Shown here: piece by piece, positions 5,262 to 9,920 of the stretch
Layout: every line of letters starts with the position of its first letter
How positions within the stretch are numbered: the first letter of the stretch is position 1
Assembly (NCBI GenBank): GCA_005877345.1
Contig: VBPR01000208.1
Span: forward strand, 1 to 10,654
DNA length: 10,654 nt
Reading direction: 5' to 3'
From: Nitrososphaerota archaeon
GTDB taxonomy: Archaea; Thermoproteota; Nitrososphaeria; Nitrososphaerales; Nitrososphaeraceae
Position numbers and translations under genes: made by a program
The notes under the pieces: generated by a model
What the model was told of the DNA's origin: nothing
The model's input: the letters and a program-made list of their open reading frames with translations, nothing else
The model's database searches: none

Positions 5262-5456
5262 TTAAGGAGATTTCTTATTCTCTGCCAGTCTTATTTTTAA
5301 TAACATCCAAGTAGTTATAACTAGACCTAAAAGCATATACTTGGTTGCACCGTGAGTATAACCCCAAAAAGCAGCAACATAGCTTATTAGTATCCAGCTT
5401 AAGATAATAATGATTACACATTTCTTTGTGTTGTAGTCTTCAAATACTTGGCTCAT
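5262..5456 (-). CDS. Small two-helix membrane protein
   Basis: A 64-residue protein with two hydrophobic helices: residues 13-33 (CVIIIILSWILISYVAAFWG) and 39-57 (KYMLLGLVITTWMLLKI). Short polar ends include a basic C-terminus (RLAENKKSP). Both termini are probably inside the cell. The start is supported by an AGGAG sequence nine bases before the ATG, an unusually clear Shine-Dalgarno site for this window. Repeat B lies upstream with its TATA-like box about 135 bases away, implying a long leader of around 100 bases. That suits translation from a ribosome binding site rather than leaderless initiation. Family and function unknown. Confidence 0.65.
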   Translation of the reverse strand: MSQVFEDYNTKKCVIIIILSWILISYVAAFWGYTHGATKYMLLGLVITTWMLLKIRLAENKKSP

Positions 5457-5519
5457 TTCTTAGTTCTCCTAATCATTAAGTTATGGGGATATTGGCTTAT
5501 TGCCTTCGATGAACAAGAA

Positions 5520-5716
5520 CAAGAATAACCAAACCCCCACCTGGTGTTTAACCTTGTGTTTAGGCATTAATCGTAATATGTGTCAACTATAAATGACTTA
5601 AATCCACCGAATCTGTGATATCAATACCAATAAACCGTAAGCCAAAATAATTGTGATCTTTTAAACCAAAATTTCAAAAAAAATAATCAATTTATTTTGA
5701 TGTGCTCATTTTGTTT
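5520..5716 (-). repeat. Long promoter-like repeat, copy B
   Basis: Copy B of the three-copy repeat, read on the minus strand toward 5262-5456. It is very close to copy C, which is inverted relative to it. The block 5660-5709 is identical over 50 bases to the reverse complement of 9690-9739, including a run of eight A/T. Similarity then continues through GGTTTATT and GTGGAT.TAAGTCATTTATAG to ACGATTAAT. The part nearest the gene (5520-5542) matches copy A instead, so the copies share different sections. Confidence 0.85.
5587..5595 (-). promoter_or_regulatory. TATA-like box of repeat B
   Basis: CATTTATAG on the minus strand, conserved in all three repeat copies. It would start a transcript of the gene at 5262-5456 with a leader of about 100 bases. 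Confidence 0.5.
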
Positions 5717-5777
5717 GCATTAAATACTAAATTTAATTTAAGTTTATATCTAGATTTTTCCAAATTAATTCCAAAAA

Positions 5778-5861
5778 TTATTTCCAAAGGCGGTGTAATG
5801 TGATAAGAACGTTCATTATTACAGAGCTTGCAATCAAGGCCAGGAATATTTTATCATTCAT
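5778..5861 (-). CDS. Hydrophobic mini-ORF, second copy
   Basis: A 27-residue peptide, MNDKIFLALIASSVIMNVLI followed by TLHRLWK. It is closely related to the mini-ORF at 1622-1702 over the first 21 residues, with many of the differences between them at third codon positions. The shape is that of a signal peptide or a single membrane helix. Here there is no DUF488 gene upstream, so the shared unit is the mini-ORF itself. It may be a real small membrane peptide or the stump of an exported-protein gene. A plus-strand frame of 48 codons from GTG at 5800 covers the same bases but fits the substitution pattern less well. Confidence 0.4.
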   Translation of the reverse strand: MNDKIFLALIASSVIMNVLITLHRLWK

Positions 5862-6032
5862 ACCTATTTACTTAGTGACCAAAATAACAAGTCTGACTAT
5901 CAGAGTCGCGAAGTTAAGGTTATCTATCGAAGAAATCAATAGATAAAAACATAGAAAATTATTTTAACTGAAATTCTGCAAAGTATTAGAGAATCAATTA
6001 AGCTATTTGACTTATTATGCCTAAAGAAAATA

Positions 6033-6040
6033 TTCTTATA
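6033..6040 (+). promoter_or_regulatory. TATA-like box before the 249-residue secreted protein
   Basis: TTCTTATA is centred about 30 bases before the ATG at 6067, consistent with a leaderless or nearly leaderless transcript. Confidence 0.5.
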
Positions 6041-6066
6041 CCAATTGGTTTGATTGAATTTCCGGT

Positions 6067-6816
6067 ATGTCCTTCAATATAACTACGGCATCGCTGGTAT
6101 CTATTGTGACTTTTGTTACAATATTCGGCTATCTCTCACAATTAATGGGTGCAGAAAGCAATCAATTGTCTACAGATGCAAAACCTTATGGCAAGACTCT
6201 TGAAGAATGGGCTAAAGAATATTGGCAATGGAATGTTGGGGTGCCACCAGGAGATATCCCCAAAGATGTTAATACTAATCTGGACAAATGCATCGTCGGT
6301 TCTGATCGACAGAATACTATGATACTCCTGTTTGGGGTTTACGATCTGACATACTCTACTAAGTGCAATATATCGTCGGCCAAGCCCATTCTAGTTCCTC
6401 TGCTTGTAGGAGAGTGCGATCCAACAGTCACTGAGCCAAGAAGTAAAACTGGTAAAATCGAAGACTTGTGGGCTTGTGCAAAGCATGCTGATGAAGGGCT
6501 TAAAGCGTGGGAAGTCAGGCTCGATAATCGTGTTTTGTTTAAGAAGGCCGGGAATGAAGAAGTAAATGGACATTTGATTGATAACATTCTAGTGAGGAAT
6601 TCTTCGCTTTTCAATTTCACTATACCTCAGGTCAACAGATATGAAGCGGATGCTGGAGTATATCCTGCGGTGGTGGATGGCTACTATTTAATCTTGAAGC
6701 CTTTGCCACCAGGTGAGCATACTCTAAGTTACAAATTCACACAAGAACAAAAAATTCCAGGAGCTGATTTGTCATCTATAAACGGTGATGCTACTTATTT
6801 GCTTGGAATCAAATGA
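6067..6816 (+). CDS. Secreted protein with YGKTLEEWAKEYWQW motif
   Basis: A 249-residue exported protein. Residues 1-29 form a signal peptide (hydrophobic core SLVSIVTFVTIFGYLSQLMG, cleavage probably after A29). The mature part opens with YGKTLEEWAKEYWQW and VPPGDIPKD (41-67). This resembles a widespread family of exported proteins of unknown function that I recall as Y-G-x-[ST]-x-x-E-W followed by a Trp pair, then a Cys and a Pro-Ala/Gly-rich strand (here SSAKPILVPLLVGEC). Four cysteines (C75, C100, C117, C137) could make two disulphides. The C-terminal half looks beta-rich, with GYYLILKPLPPGEHTLSYKF near the end, as in small beta-sandwich domains. A leaderless-type TATA box supports the start. 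Two minus-strand frames inside it are shadows. It may act at the cell surface; substrate unknown. Confidence 0.8.
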   Translation: MSFNITTASLVSIVTFVTIFGYLSQLMGAESNQLSTDAKPYGKTLEEWAKEYWQWNVGVPPGDIPKDVNTNLDKCIVGSDRQNTMILLFGVYDLTYSTKCNISSAKPILVPLLVGECDPTVTEPRSKTGKIEDLWACAKHADEGLKAWEVRLDNRVLFKKAGNEEVNGHLIDNILVRNSSLFNFTIPQVNRYEADAGVYPAVVDGYYLILKPLPPGEHTLSYKFTQEQKIPGADLSSINGDATYLLGIK

Positions 6817-6907
6817 ATAAGGTGACCGTTTAAGTAATTTTGAATTATTCTAAATATATTGACCGTTAGCACGGAAAATGAGCAAATTTTCCATTTTCGA
6901 AAATTAG

Positions 6908-7057
6908 TTATTGATCCGGATTAAATCGGTCCAAACCAGATCCTAGGGTCATTCTTCGTAGCTCGCCTGTCTCCTGTTTATTGAGCTTGTGTTCTTGTTC
7001 TTGGTTTTGTTCTTGTTGTTGTTTATTAAAATAACCCCTCTGACTGTAGAATTTGTT
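6908..7057 (-). pseudogene. Frameshifted C-terminal tail of the 7026-7499 gene
   Basis: After the frame break near 7051-7061, the second frame continues to a TAA at 6908-6910. It reads NKFYSQRGYFNK, a Gln/Glu/Asn-rich stretch, then TGELRRMTLGSGLDRFNPDQ. The paralogue ends NKFYSQRDYLNK and GELRRMTLGKDLDRFNPEQ in frame, so this is clearly the original C-terminus, still nearly intact. The Gln/Glu insert (QQQEQNQEQEH) comes from a GTTCTT-type simple repeat at about 6988-7020 that the paralogue lacks. Confidence 0.75.
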
Positions 7058-7499
7058 TTCCTCTATCTGCTTTGTCTATATTAATGCCCAGGTAAATGTC
7101 GGGCTTCTTGATAGGGTCTATTTTGAGTCTCCTTTCCAGGACAAATCTTGTTGCTACGTAATAGTTTGACAGGAAAGGTTGCATGGTGACAATAGAACAA
7201 TGGATGTCAACTTTTTTGTGTGGATATTTCTCTAAATCATAGTTTTTCCACATTAACGACTCTACTAACTCGAGTTTATCAATTCTCTGCAAATGTTGTT
7301 CTGTGAACCTTTCTGCTATTGACATCAAACGTTCCCATTTGCTGGCCTCAAGTTTTGCGTTGTGTCTGAAATATGACCTCCTGGATATCTCTATTCCACA
7401 GTCTTTCAGATATTGCAAAGCCTCATTAGGAAGTATTCTCATTGTGATTGTGATAGTTTCTACTGCCGTTCTTTCGCTGTCACTCAAGACGCTTAACAT
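7026..7499 (-). CDS. HTH/helical protein, paralogue 1 (C-terminally truncated)
   Basis: A 157-residue protein, clearly a paralogue of 8742-9293. A predicted helix-turn-helix covers about residues 20-50 (LPNEALQYLKDCGIEISRRS, then YFRHNAKLEASKWERL). A helical middle follows (IAERFTEQHLQRIDKLELVE, then SLMWKNYDLEKYPHKKVD), then MQPFLSNYY and ATRFVLERRLKIDPIKKPDI. The first part fits DNA binding; the rest resembles no enzyme I know. A small phage terminase subunit or a site-specific DNA-binding protein is possible, but unproven. The frame stops early at QILQSEGLF, because a one-base change puts the remaining ~45 residues out of frame. A TATA-like box (7539-7544) lies about 40 bases before the ATG, and a strong palindrome at 7570-7591 lies further upstream. 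Confidence 0.7.
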   Translation of the reverse strand: MLSVLSDSERTAVETITITMRILPNEALQYLKDCGIEISRRSYFRHNAKLEASKWERLMSIAERFTEQHLQRIDKLELVESLMWKNYDLEKYPHKKVDIHCSIVTMQPFLSNYYVATRFVLERRLKIDPIKKPDIYLGINIDKADRGKQILQSEGLF

Positions 7500-7538
7500 G
7501 GCACTGACACTGACAATGCATTACTTGTCACCTATTTA

Positions 7539-7544
7539 GATAAA
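7539..7544 (-). promoter_or_regulatory. TATA-like box before HTH paralogue 1
   Basis: TTTATC on the minus strand. Surrounding sequence (GGATATGTTTATCTAAATAGG) matches the paralogue's promoter region near 9319-9325, so the duplication includes the promoter. Confidence 0.45.
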
Positions 7545-7569
7545 CATATCCTATCATGTTTTTTTGTGG

Positions 7570-7591
7570 GTTACCCAAATTTTTGGGTAAC
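7570..7591. promoter_or_regulatory. 22-base palindrome (operator-like)
   Basis: GTTACCCAAA - TT - TTTGGGTAAC, ten-base perfect arms around two bases. It lies between the stop of the FxLYD-type gene (7639) and the start of HTH paralogue 1 (7499), about 30 bases upstream of that gene's TATA-like box. Such symmetry suits a dimeric DNA-binding protein. On the minus strand no T-run follows, so it is a poor terminator for the upstream gene. Confidence 0.6.
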
Positions 7592-7638
7592 GGGGGTTTT
7601 AAATTAGACAAATCTGTTATTAATTAGAGTAATGTTTT

Positions 7639-8172
7639 TCATTGGTTGGCATCAGTAGTATTAGCAATATAGATTTTGGCATTTTCTACATACCCTTTTG
7701 AGCCGTCAGGTTTCTTCCATTCTAAAGATATTTTGTAATATTCCATACCTTTGAAATTATCCATAGAGGATGTCATCTTAAATGTAGATTTAAGATTTGG
7801 TTTAAGATTTTGAAGGTGCGGATAGGTAAACTCAGATCCTATAACACCCTTATCTTTATCGTAAGTAGTTAATCTCACTATCACAGATTTGGCAGTATAA
7901 TTTCCTATATTTTGAATCTGCCCTGCTAAAACACGATAACCAAATGACGCGTTATTTAACTTCTGACTTAGTAATACTATTCCAGAATCATTAGTATTCT
8001 CTGATGATGTAGAATTTGATGAAAAATCGGAAGAATTTGTTAAGTTGTTTTTAGTATCTGAATTGTCGAAAAATTGACCGTAGGCAAAATCATCATTCTG
8101 GAAGTGCATTCCACCGGTGAATAATACAAATGTCAGAGTTATTGCAGCAAGTGAGATTTTGAAGCCCAACAT
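7639..8172 (-). CDS. Exported protein with FxLYD-type domain
   Basis: A 177-residue exported protein. Residues 1-30 are a signal peptide (ISLAAITLTFVLFTGGMHF core). A low-complexity Asn/Ser/Thr linker follows (about 36-64, with several N-x-S/T sites such as NLT and NST that could be N-glycosylated). The folded part (about 77-155) reads GYRVLAGQIQNIGNYTAKSV, VRLTTYDKDKGVIGSEFTY and LKPNLKSTFKM. This fits FxLYD-type domains, small beta-sandwiches that follow the pattern G-x-[VI]-x-N-x-G-x5-V-x-[VI]-x3-[YF]-D-x-x-G and end in L-x-P. Such domains sit on archaeal and bacterial surfaces and probably mediate binding. It is transcribed divergently from 8277-8702 across a short AT-rich spacer. Confidence 0.8.
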   Translation of the reverse strand: MLGFKISLAAITLTFVLFTGGMHFQNDDFAYGQFFDNSDTKNNLTNSSDFSSNSTSSENTNDSGIVLLSQKLNNASFGYRVLAGQIQNIGNYTAKSVIVRLTTYDKDKGVIGSEFTYPHLQNLKPNLKSTFKMTSSMDNFKGMEYYKISLEWKKPDGSKGYVENAKIYIANTTDANQ

Positions 8173-8239
8173 ATCACTGCTATTTCTTAAAGGAACAGAA
8201 AAGTTTTTTGCATTAACTTAATTTTCTCATAGCAGATAA

Positions 8240-8249
8240 TTATATATTA
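8240..8249 (+). promoter_or_regulatory. TATA-like box in divergent spacer
   Basis: TTATATATTA lies about 32 bases before the ATG at 8277, the expected distance for a short-leader transcript. The spacer to the divergent gene (ATG at 8172) is 104 bases and the box is nearly symmetric, so it might influence both directions. Confidence 0.5.
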
Positions 8250-8276
8250 TCCATTTGATGATAGCTGTTTTCCTTC

Positions 8277-8702
8277 ATGAAAACCTATTCTTTCACTTCG
8301 GCGGTGATTTTGGGATTAGTTTTTAGTTTTTTGTTCGGAAATATTGCAATGTCAAAAGTGATGGCTGAATCGGGCATTGGAAATGATGTCTTCAAGGTTA
8401 TCGCATCCCTTTATGGAATTACAAATTCGACAAAAGATATCGTAACAATCGTCAATGTCGGTGATGAGACAAAGGTTAAGTTATACACTTCAGGGAAACC
8501 AACATCAGAAGGCTCTGATAAGGTCTCATACATATTCACATTTCCAAACGTGGCCGTAGAAGACGGAGAATCTTACAAGGTATGCACAGTTAGTGTAGAC
8601 AATTTTAAGTTAAAGTGTGAAAATGGCAACAACTCTCCTTTGAATAGACCTGAATTTGTAGACATAAACGTGTCTGAGAATGCTAGTAAAAAGGAAAAGT
8701 AG
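8277..8702 (+). CDS. Small exported beta-rich protein
   Basis: A 141-residue exported protein. The signal peptide is residues 1-30 (SAVILGLVFSFLFGNIAM core, cleavage after KVMA). The mature part (NDVFKVIASLYGITN onward) alternates short strands and turns, with two cysteines (C103 in KVCTVSV, C114 in KLKCENG) likely paired. It ends NSPLNRPEFVDINVSEN plus a Lys-rich tail. It resembles a group of small secreted proteins I associate with Nitrososphaera-type genomes, recognised by the VFKVI opening and the N-S-P...R-P-E-F-V-D ending; this is recall, not a search. No catalytic motif is visible. The promoter box is well placed. It converges with HTH paralogue 2, leaving about 40 bases between the stops. 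Confidence 0.75.
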   Translation: MKTYSFTSAVILGLVFSFLFGNIAMSKVMAESGIGNDVFKVIASLYGITNSTKDIVTIVNVGDETKVKLYTSGKPTSEGSDKVSYIFTFPNVAVEDGESYKVCTVSVDNFKLKCENGNNSPLNRPEFVDINVSENASKKEK

Positions 8703-8741
8703 AAACTGTCGAGAGGCAACCAACTGTAGTTAATTATTTAT

Positions 8742-9293
8742 TTATTGCTCTGGATTAAATCGATCCAAATCTTTTCCTAGGGTCATTCTCCTCAACTCGC
8801 CTTTCTCTATTTTATTCAAATAATCCCTTTGACTGTAGAATTTATTTTCTTCACTCTGTTTCTTGTCAATGTCTATGTCGATGTAAACGGGAGGCTTCTT
8901 GATAGGATCTATTTTGAGTCTCTTTTCTAGGACAAATCTTGTTGCTCCGTAATAGTTTGACAGAAAAGGTTGCATGTTGACAATAGAGCAGAGGATGTCA
9001 ACTTTCTTGTGTGGATTTTTCTCTGCATCATAATTTTTCCACATCAACGACTCTATCAACTCCAGTCTGTCTATCCTCTGTAAATGCTGGTCTGTAAAAA
9101 GTTCAGCGATGCGATAAAGGCACTGCCATTTGGTTGACTCGACCTTCTTCTTACACCTGAAATAAGTTCGTTTAGAGTTATCTATGCCGAGACCTTTCAA
9201 GTATTCCAGTGCCTTCATTGGGCTCATCTGCATCGTCATAGTTTGAAGAACGGCTTGCTCAGTGTCAGTCAGGATATTGAATTTGTGACTCAT
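8742..9293 (-). CDS. HTH/helical protein, paralogue 2 (full length)
   Basis: A 183-residue protein, the intact member of the family. Predicted helix-turn-helix at about residues 22-50 (MSPMKALEYLKGLGIDNSKR then TYFRCKKK), the Lys-Trp link ESTKWQCLYRIAE (52-64), helical middle LFTDQHLQRIDRLELIESLM and WKNYDAEKNPHKKVDI (66-100). Then come MQPFLSNYYGATRFVLEKR, KIDPIKKPPVYIDIDIDKK (acidic strand) and the tail GELRRMTLGKDLDRFNPEQ. A soluble DNA-binding protein is likely. A terminase-small-subunit-like or element-encoded regulator is possible, but no terminase large subunit or capsid gene is in the window. A TATA-like box at 9319-9325 stands about 29 bases before the ATG, so the transcript should be leaderless. 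The small ORF pair (copy 3) ends 43 bases upstream on the same strand. Confidence 0.75.
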   Translation of the reverse strand: MSHKFNILTDTEQAVLQTMTMQMSPMKALEYLKGLGIDNSKRTYFRCKKKVESTKWQCLYRIAELFTDQHLQRIDRLELIESLMWKNYDAEKNPHKKVDILCSIVNMQPFLSNYYGATRFVLEKRLKIDPIKKPPVYIDIDIDKKQSEENKFYSQRDYLNKIEKGELRRMTLGKDLDRFNPEQ

Positions 9294-9318
9294 AATGCCA
9301 TATTTGTCGCCTATTTGG

Positions 9319-9325
9319 TATAAAG
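9319..9325 (-). promoter_or_regulatory. TATA-like box before HTH paralogue 2
   Basis: CTTTATA on the minus strand, about 29 bases before the ATG at 9293. It gives the HTH gene its own promoter in addition to any read-through from the small ORF pair. Confidence 0.5.
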
Positions 9326-9335
9326 ATATCCACCT

Positions 9336-9416
9336 TTAGCGTCTCAGTTTTTTGCGCCATTTCTTCAAATAGGGACCAATGTATGAGTCTTCAACTATTT
9401 TTGGATATCTCTTCAT
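9336..9416 (-). CDS. Small ORF, second of pair (copy 3)
   Basis: A 26-residue basic peptide, MKRYPKIVEDSYIGPYLKKW followed by RKKLRR. It begins four bases after the stop of the first ORF, in another frame, which would allow ribosome re-initiation. The core PKIVEDSY..P.LKK is shared with copy 1 and, in fused form, with copy 2. The strongly basic tail could bind nucleic acid or an acidic partner; this is inference. It lies 43 bases upstream of the full-length HTH/helical gene. Confidence 0.5.
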   Translation of the reverse strand: MKRYPKIVEDSYIGPYLKKWRKKLRR

Positions 9417-9420
9417 TTCT

Positions 9421-9558
9421 TTATTTCATCTCACGCCTCATCTTCTTTCGTTCCTCTTTGGTGAGCTCTTCTCTAACAAGAGCTCTTGCCATGTCTGAAT
9501 AAATCTCATCTATGTCGATATCTAAGGCCTTGGCCGCCTTTATGTGATGATCTAGCAT
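9421..9558 (-). CDS. Small ORF, first of pair (copy 3)
   Basis: A 45-residue charged helical peptide with a clean ATG start: MLDHHIKAAKALDIDIDEIY, then SDMARALVREELTKEERKKM and RREMK. This is the best preserved copy and the reference for the others. The first half is amphipathic (KAAKALDIDIDEI), the second very charged and probably helical. A TATA-like box 31 bases upstream and an inverted repeat between box and start indicate its own regulated promoter. Length, pairing with a second small ORF, and position before an HTH gene resemble small regulatory or toxin-antitoxin modules, but no known family matches what I can see. Confidence 0.55.
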   Translation of the reverse strand: MLDHHIKAAKALDIDIDEIYSDMARALVREELTKEERKKMRREMK

Positions 9559-9560
9559 TC

Positions 9561-9577
9561 TACAAAGTTACTTTGTA
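9561..9577. promoter_or_regulatory. Operator-like inverted repeat before small ORF copy 3
   Basis: TACAAAG - TTA - CTTTGTA, seven-base perfect arms with a three-base spacer, set between the TATA-like box (9585-9592) and the ATG (9558). Copy 1 has a different inverted repeat with the same spacer length in the same position. Confidence 0.45.
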
Positions 9578-9584
9578 AAATTAG

Positions 9585-9592
9585 AAAATAAA
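9585..9592 (-). promoter_or_regulatory. TATA-like box of small ORF pair copy 3
   Basis: TTTATTTT on the minus strand, about 31 bases before the ATG at 9558. A second AAAATAAACTTTCT sequence occurs near 9640-9653, so this promoter region appears partly duplicated. Confidence 0.55.
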
Positions 9593-9682
9593 CATTTCAA
9601 AGCGGAAAGTAGGCACGCTGCTATTTTTCCCTTTTAGGAAAATAAACTTTCTTTCTATTTATCAATCAGGCGCGAAACTGCC

Positions 9683-9837
9683 AAACTATATGAGCACATC
9701 AAAATAAATTGATTATTTTTTTTGAAATTTTGGTTTAAACGATCACAATTGTTGAGGCTGATGGTTTATTCCTGTTGAAATCACCTATTCTGTGGATCTA
9801 AGTCATTTATAGGTGACACAAATTACGATTAATACCT
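9683..9837 (+). repeat. Long promoter-like repeat, copy C
   Basis: Copy C, inverted relative to A and B on the chromosome but, like them, reading toward its own downstream gene (9921, plus). The 9690-9739 block is identical to copy B over 50 bases. Similarity then continues, with scattered differences, through GGTTTATT, GTGGATCTAAGTCATTTATA and ACGATTAAT. It lacks the gene-proximal block shared by A and B. Confidence 0.85.
9804..9812 (+). promoter_or_regulatory. TATA-like box of repeat C
   Basis: CATTTATAG, the same nine bases as in copies A and B. It lies about 113 bases before the ATG at 9921, leaving a leader of roughly 85 bases. Confidence 0.5.
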
Positions 9838-9920
9838 TGGTATGTTATTGGAAAAATCAAGACAAACCGTTCTAAAAGGAATTGCGACAACAAAGAAGTA
9901 ATATCTCCGGAAGTATCATT

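Noticed and set aside
5800..5946. Plus-strand 48-codon frame from GTG, and its relative at 1641-1730
   Set aside because: The two plus-strand readings share about 20 codons, but the differences between copies fall mainly at third positions on the minus strand, so I assign coding to the minus-strand mini-ORFs.
6339..6620. Minus-strand open frames of 93 and 60 codons
   Set aside because: They lie wholly inside the secreted-protein gene at 6067-6816, overlap each other in different frames, and show no coherent domain.
7303..7539. Plus-strand open frame of 78 codons with a hydrophobic end
   Set aside because: It is opposite the first third of HTH paralogue 1, whose frame is confirmed by a second gene copy.
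7026..9293. Prophage packaging module (terminase small subunits)
   Set aside because: The HTH/helical proteins have a size and layout that could suit small terminase subunits, but no large terminase, portal, capsid or integrase is present, so I kept this only as an alternative.
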